Below, piece after piece: positions 38,657-51,813 of a stretch of 64,000 bases of DNA (the first letter of the stretch is position 1; the number at the start of each line of letters is the position of its first letter). Origin of the DNA: Muricea muricata (lineage: Eukaryota > Cnidaria > Anthozoa > Malacalcyonacea > Plexauridae). The stretch covers positions 37,845,624-37,909,623 of the forward strand of contig OY979716.1 in NCBI GenBank assembly GCA_963855995.1, written 5' to 3'. The position numbers and the translations under genes were made by a program. The notes beneath the pieces were generated by a model. It ran no database searches. It saw nothing but the letters and a program-made list of their open reading frames with translations, and was not told where the DNA came from.

Positions 38657-41600
38657 GATAATATTCCTCCATTTGAAGCGAGGATGTTTAATAAGCAACC
38701 TAATAAAATGACTAGAAACGAGGTACGTACAGTGTAATCAGTGTACAACTGTGTGCACTCGGGTATATAGCTTATGTTATGGCTGCATCTAAAGCATATT
38801 ATAAATGTCTGTGTATAGAAAATCTATGAGTGGGTTTTAGAGCATGCATCGATAAATTGTTCAATAAATGTATAGTTAAAGTTAGTTTGCTGGCATGGGT
38901 AAAAAATGAGATTGAATAAAAAATCGACGTTTAGGTAACCAGTGATGAAGAAGAGTATTGGGATTGCAATTGCACAATCAAATGCAGTTGTCTTGAGAAG
39001 GCAGAGGAAAACATTATTAGGATGGAGGATAAAGCAATGGCGGTAATGCATTAACAATTAGTAAATCACCTGTAGTTAAGAGTATTATTTCTAACAAGGT
39101 ATAATATGTACTGTTTTACAGCTGAACACATCCTGTTGTGAAGTAGACGAGAACGTGGAAGTTGAAGATCCGTTTGCATTTACGAATTCCATTGCAGATG
39201 TTCTGAAGCATTTTTGGAAATCATCCGGGGTGAGTATTTAATAGGGACTGTTTTTCAGTGTTAGTCTTGCATTTTTCTCTGCACAAGCACGGATCTGACC
39301 CTCTTAATAAGGCTCTTCTGTTACTGTAATTGTTAATAATAATAAGTACGCATATATCGATTAGTGGTTCGCAGTATGAGGAAGCACATGGTTGAGTAAT
39401 TTATCTTTAACCATAAATAAATTAATCCTTTATCCTTAACAAATTCAAAGTATCTTTCATCACATTTTAGGGAAAGGGGAAAAAGGCAAAAAGTAAGTTT
39501 TATATTACGTACACCAAATATTATTGGTATAATTTTGAAAAAAGATGATTAAGAGTTCTTCCACTCCTTTCCACCCCCATTTAGATATTAGATTAATATT
39601 ATATAAACACAATATTAGCGTTTTACAAGTAAATCATGTGACTGTATCAGTAAACGATTTCTGGCTACTTTGATAAACGTCGGCAATTTTTCTGCATTGA
39701 CAATTTTTTGTAGGTGTTGTGGAATCACCTTTAGTTAGAAAAAAATTTCCGCCGAAACCGTACTAAAAGATTCGCGAAAAAAATGCTGCAGTGATTCCTG
39801 TCTAACATTAATCCCAGTCCACGACATAGTGGAACAACGCAAGAGATTCTGGGGTAAAACCTGCATTGAACGAGGGAATTACCTGGACAGCATGATTAAG
39901 CAATCAGAACTTGGTCGAGAGTTACGATCTGGAAGGGCACCGACCGAGAAACGAATGATTTTTAAAGGTGTGAAAATGTGTGTCGGTGCATGGTGCACTA
40001 CGCATGGGGTATCACGCTCAAGGTAAAATGCACAATGTTAATGAGAAAAACACATACTATTTTTTGAATTAAAACCGTATTTGCGGACAATTTGTCAAAT
40101 ACTTTTCTAGTTTTCAATAAATTTAAATTGCCTGACCAAGAGTTTAACAAAAAATGTAAATAAAATCTTTGAAATTGTGTTCAGCGCATGTTAAAACCGC
40201 GGCCTGTGTCATCAGAGTTCTAATGGGCAACTATAAAACAATGAGTGTATATAATAAAAAATTCTGCACTATTCTTACCTATTATTATTACGATATTTTT
40301 TAAAATTTCATTGATAGTTTTTTCGAGCATCAGCAATTGGTGGTCGAATCTGAACGCAAGAGCAAGTCAGCAAGATCACTGCCTTGTCGGCGAAGAAAAT
40401 CCCAAGAATACGAAATAGCCCGCATGTGGTTCAAGCGCTTTATAAAATTTGCGGACTCAATGCCGAATAGCGATGTAAAGTGTCTGCCTTCCTGCCTCAC
40501 AAAGCTATCCGTGTATAACATTTACGTTAACCAAATGAAGGATCAGAAGAAGCTGTCACGCACTCAATTTGTATATGACATGTGGAAAAAAATTTTCCAA
40601 ACGTATATATACCAAAAGTGAGCGTTATTCCATTTAGATTATCATGTGTAAACTATAGGGAGAAAATGGTCTGGGATTTGGATCAATTTTTCGCCTTCAT
40701 CAATGGGCCTATTGTATAGGATCAGGAGTAATCATTTTTAGTCATTCCAGCATTATTAGTCAGCAAGACTAAGGTACACATACATTTAAATATATATGTG
40801 CAAGTGATAAAACATGCATCTATCTAATTTTCTTGTATAGCAAAGCCACTTTACTAAATGCACAATATGTGAGCTTCTTAAACAGAAGATGCAAAACTCT
40901 CGTGTTTCTTGCGACAAGAGAAAAGAATATAAATTGATGCGACAAGTTCACATTACTCAACAGATGTAAGCAATTATAATTATACATATAAACATAATTT
41001 TAGGTGGTCATTGTTAGCACTGTTATAGCGAGTTTACAGGATCGATAGACTAGATTAGAATAGTCTATATAGCATTGACGCGCTTGCTAAATTAATTACG
41101 GCTATATATATATAGTAAAACATTTATATGGATCGCAAACACATCAATTATCGATTATCTAAGTCTTTATGAACAATTGTCATTAGAGAAAGTTAGAGTT
41201 CTCACTTCATTAATGCAGTTTTAATACTCAATTTGAAGAGATGAAAAGATAAATTAAATGACCGAATACAATGCACGAGTTTTCTTAATATTGCTTATCT
41301 CCCTTATTTTATAGGGCTGAAAGGGAAAAATATTACAAGCATGGGTTAAAAGGAAAAAAAGATTGTGATAAGGACCTGTCGTTGATAATAGATGGAATGG
41401 ATCAATCCAAACATAATTTACCGCATTTTAATGTGATGACAAAGGTAGGAGATATGGCCAAGTCTCTTTTAACGCCGGAATAACTTGTAACATCTTAAAA
41501 GTAATATGAATGCAATATGATTTTATCTTGTATAACAGGCAGACACTACAACTTCAAAACTCAAGACCCATGTCACAGGCATTTTAGGAAATGCTCGTAG

Positions 41601-44299
41601 CGCAGCACTAACATTTATTGACTGTTGTCAGTGGCCACATGACTCAAATTTAACCATCAATATTCTTTTGCGGACGTTGGTATTTTTTCAAACAAAGGTA
41701 CTTTAACTTTAATTGCATGTGTGCATAAAAAAGCGAAAAAAAATAAGAGTTAGGCAAAGTCATCATGAGAATATCGCAACAGGCACAATAACACCATATA
41801 TAGAAAAGATTTCCTTGATCATTTCTAGTCTTATGCAACTTCAATAATTTGTGATGTACATATAGCTGGGCAAAGGTATGGTAATGTTGACCGGTGTGGC
41901 AGGCAAATTTTAATGATCACGATAAGTCTGTAATAACCAATTATCTCTTTGACAATTATTTTTACAGTTTGGACAGCTTCCTCCGATTTTGTACATTCAA
42001 ATGGACAATTGCTATCGCGAATGCAAAAACAAATATGTACTGGCTTTTTTAAGCATTCTTGTTAAGATGGGATTCTTCAAAAAGGTACACATTAATTCAT
42101 ACACTGCCGTTAATGTACGTGCTTCCCACAAGTTTAGTCATTAGACATTATATATGTTTGATAAGCAAAATGTTCGCTTCACATAAGCTTTCGTTTCGGG
42201 ACACGTGCATCAAAGTTTTTAGCCACTATTAAGAGAAACAGTATTTAAACACACGTCAAAATACATATTTTAACGTTTGAAAATGTCAGAGAATAAAATA
42301 ATATGTTGTAATTAAAACGGTATATTAAGGCCCGCCGATCACTGACGTTGAACTTTTCGTGTGCCGAATCTAATGCGAGTAAACATTAGGCTCGGCACAT
42401 GAAAAGTTTGGCGTCTGAAACAGGCCTAAATTTATAAAATAAACTTCTCGTAAGTAAATTGAATTTCTTCAACACTCGGAATAAATTTATATTTCCTCAC
42501 AATTATGTAAAATATTCTCTTTATATACATATATATTTTTAAATCAAGCTTTCATTTCTGATGGTCGGTCACACTCATGAAGATATCGACCAAATGTTCT
42601 CGTGTTTCTCCCGCCATCTCAGCAAACAGGACGCTCGAACTTTGCCTAAACTTACGGCTGAAATGGCAAAAGCATACACACCAGAGCCATCAAACATCCT
42701 TCTTAATTGCATGTTGGATGTTAAAAAGTGGATGGATTGTCATATTGAGCAAAAAGTTTCAGGTCACATTAACCAACATCAGTTTAAATTTATAACCTGC
42801 AATGGAGAAGTGGTCACATTTTATAAGAAGTGGTCAACATCACCGAAATGGCTACTCTGCAGCCCACCTGATGAAACCTGTGGGTTGACATTGGTACATA
42901 GCTTGCCTACAGGTATACTTGAGGTCATTACACCAAATTGCGACAAAATACCCTTGGCCAAACTCAAGCAAGATATTGGCAAACTTTCCGCCAAGTTTGA
43001 CAAAGTCACGGACATTTGGTGGGAAAATTTTTTAAATGACCTGGAGCACTTGACAACTCGAATAGAAACATGGTTTCTCGAGCGTATAAAGAAGATCGAA
43101 GAAGGCTTGCCGACACAGCAGAGCAACGTTACTGATGAGGAAGTCAGAATAAGCAATCAAATCGAAACTTTGATGGAGAAGGGAACTGCTGAAACGGAGG
43201 TATTATATGTTTCCTTAATTCTTTATATATGCAGTATACGATGTTGTAAAATTAACAATAAGCCTGCTAAGCCCTAAGGCGGTCATTCCGCATGCCTCCT
43301 TGTGCTGCTCAGAAGACACAAAAAGCCTTTTGCTCGTTCCTAAAGAGCTATGCCGTTGTACCAGCAAAAGATTTGTGATATGCTGAGTTAACGAGTAAAA
43401 TTTAAAGTTTCTTAGGTGGAAATACGCTGGAAACATTGTCTATTGTGTAACTCAAAACTTTATAAATTGAAGCGCATCTTGCTCCTAAAGCTACGCAACA
43501 GAACTTATCATTTGAAATTTGTCGTTTCAATTTTTAAGACATTTCATTTGGGTCGTTTTGCATAAAGAACCTTCTTAATTGTCGCTTTTGCTCACAATAT
43601 CGATGCTAAAAAGATATTTCAGTATAGAAAATGAGTTTGATAATCTGATTGGCAAGTGCGTACGATTCAAAACTTCCTCACATTGACCTTGCTCCTTCGC
43701 GATCTATATTCGCGTGAACCTGTCAAAATTTGTGGTTTCAAATTAAAACATTTTGAGTGACAATTAGTGCACAGAAAACCTTGTCACCATTTCAGTATTC
43801 ATGTTAAAGTACTTGTTAAGATATTCTGCAAAAAAATGCGTTTAAACGTTGTGTTTATCGCAGGAAGCTATAGCAGTATCACCAATGAGCAGGCGCCTAA
43901 CTTTCGACAGGGGATAAAACAGAAACGGGGGAACTTATGCCCTAAGATAAGGCAGGTTATTAATTAAGAGAAAACTTTGCATGCTGTATTACCACGGCAG
44001 TTATGTATGTTCGTATTTTTGATTTTTCTGTTATATCATACAGCGAAACTCCAGTGGTGTCTATTCACATCAGTGAATGATGCCGATTTAAACTGATCAT
44101 AGTGGTAAAAATATTTTTGCGTGATTCTTATAACATCTGCCATATCTCCGTCTGTTTTATGTTGACACAACCAACACAAAACTTTAATTTTTGATTTTTT
44201 AATTTTCAGGTTGTTATACATGCGCCGGAAAACAAACGAAAAGCTGCGGCCAATATAATGGAAAACGCAAACAAAAAGAAAAGAAAGACCAAGAGATAA
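38657..44299 (+). CDS. DDE-like transposase-type gene (DUF7869-like), 12 exons
   Basis: Exons: 38657-38722, 38935-39042, 39122-39229, 39471-39492, 39714-40022, 40318-40618, 40841-40965, 41315-41444, 41539-41697, 41968-42084, 42549-43199 and 44210-44299, ending in TAA after a Lys-rich tail. Every junction has AG and GT and the phases fit. An acidic N-terminus precedes a Cys-rich CNCTIKCSCLE patch. KCTICELLK is a second Cys pair. Three acidic sites, IDGMDQSKHNLPH, IQMDNCYRECKNKYV and MVGHTHEDIDQMF, have the order and spacing of an RNase H-fold DDE triad (my inference). The family resembles DUF7869 proteins abundant in cnidarians. Frame breaks are confined to three A-runs (39741, 39777, 40585), so it is either a young pseudogene or intact with assembly indels. 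A start at the ATG near 38684 is plausible but not proven. Confidence 0.72.
42327..42427. repeat. 101-bp palindromic repeat in an intron of the DUF7869-like gene
   Basis: Arms containing GAACTTTTCGTGTGCCGA and the near-complement TCGGCACATGAAAAGTTT close on a short loop, with outer AGGCC/GGCCT ends. It sits in the intron between 42084 and 42549. Confidence 0.65.
43200..44209. other. Last intron of the DUF7869-like gene
   Basis: 1010-bp intron with GTATTA donor and TTTTCAG acceptor. It contains two loosely similar segments of about 250 bp (near 43480 and 43690) sharing CTTGCTCC and ATTTCAGTAT-type blocks, perhaps an old tandem duplication. No exon seen. Confidence 0.5.
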
Positions 44300-45413
44300 A
44301 CTATACATGCATGTTATAGTTGTAACATAACCTGTGTTATTTGAGACGTTTTTGGGCAAATTAACAGGTAGAGAAGTTTACAAAACATGCAATCCATGTT
44401 GTTCCAGCACTCGTTACCAATGGCTTGCAAATAACTGGCTTTATTGATACATTACTCTTAAATCACATTGCGTTTAAAATAGTGAAGTCAGGTTGTGTTT
44501 GAACTCCACATTCTAAACCCATTGCTATCCCGCAGCGCATAGTGTTTATCACAAAACAAGGCATTGTACACTGATGTGTGCTCTCCGTCTTGATCTGTAA
44601 TTGAAACTAGAACAGAATTTCAAGTATAATTACATTTATTTCTCAGGTGCTCCTGAGTGCACGTTCATGCATGTATAGTTTATCTCTTCGCGCTATCTAC
44701 TATTTTACTACTGTAATATTAAGTGTTGTATCATATTTAAACCGCGACGGGCAGCAAAGCGTTTTAGATGTGATAGGACGTTAGGCTGGTGTTTTGAATA
44801 CTCCGCATAGTAATGCCAAATTTTAGGATGTGGCATTACATAAAGAATACTAATAAAAGTGAAAAATTCTAAAATGTGCAATCCTAATTAGCATTCATGA
44901 TACGCCATAGGTGTAAAGCCACCTCGCATGACCTATTATACTGACATTATTTCCCATGCTTACTCGAGCCACTACAGCAAAACCGCTCAGCCGCGCTCTG
45001 ATTGTGATGCATCATGTCTCTACATGTGGAGTGTAGACACACTGAGAAATATTTGCTTGAAAACTTCATAACCTGACACGAATTTTTTCGTGACACTATT
45101 TGAGGTGTTAATTGACTTGAAATTAGATAAGCATACATATATACCATCTGTACATATTTAAAAAGTTTGTTAGAAGCTAGAGGGCAAACACAGGCTATTT
45201 TATCTGAGGAGTGCTACGTTAATTGCATAGTACGAACTATATATAAATAATAAATATGCCAAACAAAGCTTGCTAAGTTTTTGTGTCATTCTTTGTTATA
45301 TATATAGACAAGAAGGACAACGAATACTTAATTTTTCTTTCGCTACTCGGAGTTTCACGCGCTTATATAGGCGATCATCAGAATAAGTCAGACTTGAATT
45401 ATTGCATTTGATT

Positions 45414-45480
45414 TTAATTCACTACAAATTTGTTTCGTATGACAAGCAAAAGCTTGCCACACTCATCAGGTGAATTTAAA
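45414..45480 (-). ncRNA. Hammerhead ribozyme, type I, near-perfect (right arm)
   Basis: Read on the minus strand: stem I strand AAATTCAC, core CTGATGA, an 11-bp stem II (GTGTGGCAAGC pairing GCTTGTCATAC, two G-U pairs) closed by TTTT, core GAAA, palindromic stem III CAAATTTG, then TA as the cleavage dinucleotide (GUA), then GTGAATT, which pairs perfectly with the first stem I strand. All invariant core residues are present. The very short, self-complementary stem III is the arrangement known from hammerheads of Penelope-like elements, which act as dimers. Located just downstream of the GIY-YIG remnant. Confidence 0.85.
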
Positions 45481-45639
45481 TATTCGCGCGCATTGTTGCC
45501 TAGGATATACATGTTTGACGTCATTGCGATTATACTAAACGGATAGTATTGCAATGCTTTCAATAAACTGTTTATTGCTCAAGAGGATTTTGTTGCGATG
45601 TCTAAATTTCAATAAAAGTTCATTCTAGAGTTCAAAAAG

Positions 45640-46420
45640 ACAAGGTTCGGATGGTAGATAATCAGAAATTTCTCTTGCAGGCATAGTTGACAGCATTTGG
45701 TTTTATTTGAGTAGCTGTTGCATTTTGCTAATTTTGCCCACTTTTTTTATACATAATTGAATATTTTATGTTGTAATCTTTGAGACGCCAGATAAATTTG
45801 CTCAACTCCATCGCATGCATTTGTATCTGGAGTTTCTGAAGGAGCTGGTGTGTCGGCTGTATCGTGTCTTAAACTCTCCCGCTGTGTGCCCCACATACGT
45901 TTGCTTTTCGTTTGTCGTAACCGTTGCTTGGTAAACAACGTTAGTCATTAAACACTTATTCTGGAGAGGACAGACATCCTTGTTAGCGGCAGTTGCATTG
46001 GTCACGCGTTTAATCCGTCACTGTGTTCATTTTTTGGTTAATTATTGATTTATTGTGGCTAGACATTATGCATTTCACGTTAGGCATACAGCTGTAGGTT
46101 GATTTTAAACTATTTCTGTTGAATATTTTATGGAAGGGATGATGACTAGGAAAACAATCGTTGATAGCTTGCAGAAATTTTTAGCCAATGTTGCTGTTGG
46201 TGCAATTCAACAGAATTGTAAAGAGGGTTAAACCATATAACATTAATGCTTCTTGAGCGTTTGGGTTTTGATGATTCAGGGTTGTATTGTAGTTCATAGT
46301 CGTAGCCGCTTCTACGTAAAGCTTCTTGGCATGGAGAAACAGTTAAGTCAATTAGTCAAAAGCATTCTTATCTGACGATATGTTGATAAGCGTTTATTTA
46401 TGGCGTCTGGTACCGTACGT
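45640..46420 (-). pseudogene. Penelope-like element remnant: RT tail plus GIY-YIG (right arm)
   Basis: Inverted counterpart of 25216-26250. The GIY-YIG segment reads CPLQNKCLMTNVVYQ...TYVGHTAGEFKTRYS at 46005-45802 and breaks at the same RWS point as the left-arm copy. Upstream, the RT tail is present with similar decay. It is non-functional as a protein. Confidence 0.75.
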
Positions 46421-47352
46421 AATATTGATGGCCGTATAATATTACATCAAGATTTTGACAATGAGGCCATTTTCAGTACATAACAAAACAGCTGTACGAT
46501 TTCTATAAACTTCTGCGCGTTTTCGATCCAAACGAAATGGCTGCATATAGGCTTTCAAACACTGATCACAACCAACCGACATGACATACGCATACTTCGT
46601 TTTCTCTATTCGATCAAGTTTGATACAAATAACCACCATCACGTGTATCAACATTATCAAACTTAATTCTATCGAGATCGAGTACGCATGTTAGAACGCA
46701 CGTTTGCAATCACAATACAGTACATTTTCCACCACACCAGTCTTAATGAAAGCGTATCTGTGTATGGTGATTTAGTTTTTATCAGGTATGCCTAGAAAGC
46801 TTATATACAGCCATTTTGTTTCGATCGAGTACCCATAAAAAGCGTATTGCCGTTTTGTTTGCATTGAGACGCATAGAAAGATAAGCCTAATTAGGCCTGT
46901 AAGACTTGTAACGATTGGTAAAATTTAGAGTGGACGCATGGGAGAATAAGTCTTGCGCAAAAAAAACCCAGACAGAAATTATAACTATCGCTTTAGGTCG
47001 ATTAATAATGTAAATGTAAATGATGCATTTCGATGTTAAAATTTATGTTGAATTTGATTCAAATACAATTCTTAAACAGAATAAACCCCCTATAGTCGGG
47101 CTATGAAAGTAGACTTGCCGATTTTTCTGGATACTTTGCATCGGAAATTAAGTTTATTAGAGACAAACGATGTTCAACTATTAATCACACCCTGCATGTA
47201 GGAAGTCATATTACACGTGTCTATTAGTTTAAATATTTGCAGTTAAAAGCAATATTTTACGCGAACATATATTTTCGATATAGCGCGTCCTCGTTATCAA
47301 TGCCTTATTAATGCGTTAATAAACTGGATCTAAAAACAACTAAACACTTGAC

Positions 47353-47419
47353 CAACCTCGTACCCAGGGTAATAACTTCGCTTCGCTGCGGAATTACCCT
47401 GGTGCCGGCTGGTCACGTG
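47353..47419 (+). repeat. Left TIR of element B with internal hairpin
   Basis: 67 bp identical to the reverse complement of 54315-54381. Inside it CCAGGGTAAT and ATTACCCTGG are inverted, so each terminus can itself fold into a hairpin with a TTCGCTTCGCTGCGG loop. It likely contains the transposase-binding site. Confidence 0.95.
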
Positions 47420-47688
47420 ACACCCATATTTTGGGTGCTAAAAAAATTTGTCACCTAGGGAGGTGTAGCATGTAAATGAATTGTTACATACGGAAACATT
47501 TCTGAAATTTTTGTAAAATAAATGGTTACTTTTGAAGCGTTATAACAATATTTTACTGCTAAAAGAAATTGCTTAAAAACCTACAAATAATTATGTGTCC
47601 GTGCCGAAAGAGTATCAAATTACTTGACAAGAAGATGAATGTATCACATTTCAGTGTATTCACACTTGTATTCGACAAAGTTACGCTG

Positions 47689-50600
47689 ATGGCCAGCAAA
47701 AGCACGCCAAAGAAGGTTTATTCTACTTCAACTGAAAATAGTTCTCATTGTCGGCTATGTAATGGTGTACAAGATCAAAGACACTGCAAGAACCTATTCA
47801 ACAAAAAAAAATCAAATAATTTTGAAAAACGTGGAGTTAATTCATGGCGAGAATCTGCCGCATGTTGACGGTTTTCCGTCTTTAATCTGCCGACCTTGTG
47901 AACGAAGAGTGAATAATTCGATTCTTTTCAAGAATATTATCTCTGAAACACAGAAATCCTTATTAAAAGATTCTCGCTCAAAGCGATGTGTCGAACTATC
48001 TCCATCTGTCTTGAGACCTTCTGTCAAAGTTGCTGCAGTAGAAAGTCGCAGACGCAGTTTGACGTTTGACTCCGCAAACGTTGCTTCTACTGGTGATAAA
48101 TCATCATCCCTTGTACCAACCGAACAAATGTCATGGCCTATGCCCAAAAATGTGAGTCAATTGACTTTGAATCTCATAAATAATTCATTTGTATTAAATT
48201 CCTAAATAATAATGCATGCCTTTGTTGCAATCAATGCAACATCTGTTTTGTGTAATTTTATATGCTGTCTATTTCATATCCGTTAAAAGTAGGACTGAAT
48301 TCTTTGTATGATCAAATATGTTATTTGTTTATCAGGTTGATTCATTGGCTATAATAGATAAGGCTAACAAAGAGCTCGTAGAAGTTGCTCGACGAACTGA
48401 ACCCTCGGTGTTACGAGAGAGGTCATATGAAGGAATGGCAACCGATAATTGGATGTCTGATGTAAAAAATGAATTGTCTACCAGATGTCCTGTGGTGAAC
48501 AATATCCTGTCTGTGCTCCTGGACACTGGATATAAAAGTGAGAAAAAAGAGCCTGCCTTATGCTTAATTTATGGCATCATTATGTACCTAAGATGCCATG
48601 AGCTAAGTAGAATACAACGAATCAATTCCATTCTGCTTACCCATGGTCAAGCTCCTGTAAATGTAAGTTTGATTAATAATTGCATCTGTATTTAACTTTG
48701 GCAAAACTTATTGAATCTTTTTATGCAAAAGAATGTTGTAGTTTTAATAAATTGTCTTAGCCATTATGATTCAGAGCTTCCCCATTGAAGAGTAAATAGA
48801 ATAATCTGGCATTAGACAAGTAAAAAAAAATATGAGTGAGCTGGACTGGGGTGCATTGTGGCTCGATTGGTTTAATAGTAATAGAATTGCTTGTTCTGCA
48901 AATGCAATAAATGCAAGTCATTTCAAGTTTTTCTTTTACACAAGATCACGTCTGAATTTTGTTCATAAAATAGCACTTATGCGGGTTTTCCCTAATGCTA
49001 TTGTCCTTACCACCAAGTCTCACTTTGATGTTAGGAAATTTGTCCGTCACTACGAGGCTTGGTGGTGAGCGCAATAGCCTTAGGGAAAACCCGCATAAGT
49101 GCTGTTGATGTAGTAATGACAGTGGTGATTAATAGTTCAAATCATCAAAGAACCCATTATTGCTATTCATTTTGACTATTTTAATGCTCTTCATTTGACA
49201 GCTGTTCTTGCATTAATCATTGTGCATTGTATACCCTAATGGTAAATTGTATAATTCCGAAGTTACTTGTATATACCAAGTCAATCCTTATAATTTGACT
49301 GTGTATAAATACAACTACCTGGCCTGATTTTACTTTTATTATATATATAATTTCTTACTTAAGGTATAATGTATTCTCTTTTTTAGCTGATTGATCGTTT
49401 AAATAAATATGGCATCTGTCTACATCCAAGAAAGAAGTATAACCTCCTTGATGACATTGGCCAAGGTTTCCTGGATCAGGCCATTGAATTAGTCAAGTCT
49501 GGGTACAAATTTGTATTCGTTTTGGACAATATTGACTGGGACGAGAAGGTTCACGATATGAGAAAGGATACCCAAAACAAAAGTGTGCATGCGATGGCAA
49601 CAACTATTGTCTTCAATCGAATTCCTGATGAAAAATTACCTGATGTAGCCCCGCAGGATTTGAGAAAATGTAATGTTCATCAGTTGGTTAAGGTCAACGT
49701 CTCAGAGATGGAGTGCATAAGAAAGCGTTATTGTGTTATCCTACAAAATCTACTGTTTGAACATTTTCCATTCTTCAGCTCCTTCCAAAACGATTTGTCT
49801 CCCCATATTACCCCTTGTCGTTATTCTGATGAAATGGCAGAGAAGTCAAAAACATTCACTATGCCCATTGTGATGAAGGACGAAAAGAAATATGCTGAAT
49901 GTGTTGATCTGCTGGACCAGTTAGAACACTGGACACATCAAATATACTCTGCTGCTGGAATGTGCCATTTGAATGAATCAACCCATTCAGATTCAGTTCC
50001 TGCTTCAGCCTCACCTACCTGGCTCTCATGTGCCACCTACTTCATCTGTAAGACCCATTGCATGGAGTTAGGGTCCCAATTTTTGGTGACCAGCTTACTC
50101 GGGTCCGGCTGGCTGGTGCAAAAGATCTTCGTGTTGGCTGCCATACAGCTCAACAACGATTTGATCATTTGTATCCAATCTGCATAGTTGACTGGCACAC
50201 GAAGAGGAGCTATTTAAAGGTAAATAGTGTGGCTCTGCTAGTATGCATGCTAATGGCATTGTACATAGATTATAATGCCCAAAATAACATTGTAAGTATC
50301 AAAATACAATCAAAGGTGGAACAATGCTTCTCATGCAATTTCATGTTTATTCTGTTATTAAAATGCAGTGTTTACAATGCTACATTGTGTTTTTACCAAA
50401 TAACTGTATGAAATCAAAGTTTGTAAGTAACTGCATTTTGGAATAATTGAATTGCATTGGGTTTGCATGTCTATTCAGCCTCTGTAGTTTTCTACCCTTG
50501 TATGCTTAGATAATTTTATTTTAATGTTTATAGAGTGTGTTCAAAAGATTGTACAAGAGCTCTGTTAGAGAAAAAGGTACCATCAGGTATTTTAGAGAGA

Positions 50601-51571
50601 AATTGAATCGGCGCAACGTAACTGCTGATGTAAAGCATTTTGAGGATTGCGAACAATTGTTCATGAGCATTGGTAAATGTTTCATAGTTGAAGCCCTTTT
50701 GGAGTTTTTCCAAATGGCTGACACTAAGCAAACACCTTTGCAGAATGCCCCCAGTTCTCTGGATGAAGAACAGAAAAATGTGTACATCATCACTACCATT
50801 GAAAAGTTCCTTGATGAGTATGTTTTTTCTGCCACTGAAGATTCCGATGATGCAACTTCAAGAGATAGTGTTTATTCATATGCTGTTAATTTGATTGTTT
50901 CTTTCTTGGTATTGGCTGATTTTAAGGATGCTGTAAAATCTGGCAATGGGGACTATCTAGCAGTGTTACGAAAGCAGCTCCTCATACATTTTTTTAGCGC
51001 TCCTGGTTACAATGAATTTGCTATAGAGATGTTGACCAACATATTGCAGTGTCAAGTTCTCCTCACTGAACAAGAAGCACATCAGTGTAAGTGGGCAGCA
51101 ACGGTAAATTGGAATGGTGGTTCTCATAAAAACATTGAAATTGATCTATTCCAAGAGAACCAGAATAGTGAAATGAAAAAAATGATCAAAGCTATGGGAG
51201 CCAACAAATCAGAGAATGCTATTTCTCGAGCAAGCCAAGCTTGCACTGGTGTGAGAAAGATTGTTGAATCTTTTGAAGCCCAGGTAAATGTTCGCAGAAA
51301 GTCCTCTGCCCATTCTCATCAGTCTGCTTTGAATGATGAGAAAATTATACTTGAAGACTTGAGAGATTTAAGACCTTTCAAGAAGATCATTGGTAGAGAG
51401 TTTGAAAGTTTTCAGAATATTTCCCCTAATCCAACAAAGAAATTCAACAGTGCTAAATTTCAGTCTTGGATTGACAGACACACCAAAAACATTTTACTTT
51501 ATTATCCTGCTTTTGAAAGTGATGATGAAGATGATCAACAAGATGATATTTTTAATGAAAGTGGACAATGA
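47689..51571 (+). pseudogene. DUF6589 / ZAD-like transposase-type gene (copy B), nearly intact
   Basis: Four exons with good splice signals: 47689-48151, 48336-48662, 49387-50219 and 50534-51571. Residues 1-60 form a ZAD-like zinc module (CRLC...CRPC). Exon 2 carries a WMSDVKNELSTRCP helical region. Exon 3 holds the DUF6589 core with LDNIDWDEKVHDM, and GDQLTRVRLAGAKDLR in the other frame. Exon 4 carries REKGTIRYFREKLNRRNVT and an acidic C-terminus. The LDN and GDQ aspartates are candidate DDE metal ligands (inference). Lesions: one extra A in an A9 run near 47805, and a deletion with small indels at about 50010-50045 that removes a Pro/Thr-rich linker still present in copy A and shifts frame. 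Otherwise open throughout. Presumed role: the transposase of element B. Confidence 0.85.
48972..49103. repeat. Small inverted-repeat MITE in DUF6589 intron 2 (copy B)
   Basis: Arms GCACTTATGCGGGTTTTCCC and their complement AGGGAAAACCCGCATAAGTG. Same element and position as in copy A, so inherited from the common ancestor of A and B. Confidence 0.8.
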
Positions 51572-51813
51572 TTTTGAATTTTACAAATGCCAGTTGCAAA
51601 GTAGTCATACATAGATTCTAACCCCATTTTCTACTAGTACCACATTTATGTACAGTACATTGTCTTGCACTTATCCAATTTATCAAGTAGTTTTGCACAA
51701 ATGGAAAATTTCACCACAAAAACTTCTGCTAAAATATTAGAGAAAATTTATTCTGATTTACACATTGTATATACATGTTTAGCATAACGTTTTGTGGAAA
51801 GTTCAACATGTTA

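Larger units (their letters stand above)
44549..47343 (-). repeat. Right inverted arm (C2), inner part
   Basis: Inverted counterpart of the left arm from its inner edge to the insertion point of element B. It carries the reverse-oriented Penelope remnant (46420-45640) and the well-preserved hammerhead. The frame breaks in the Penelope remnant match those in the left arm, so the arms descend from one already-dead copy. Confidence 0.85.
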
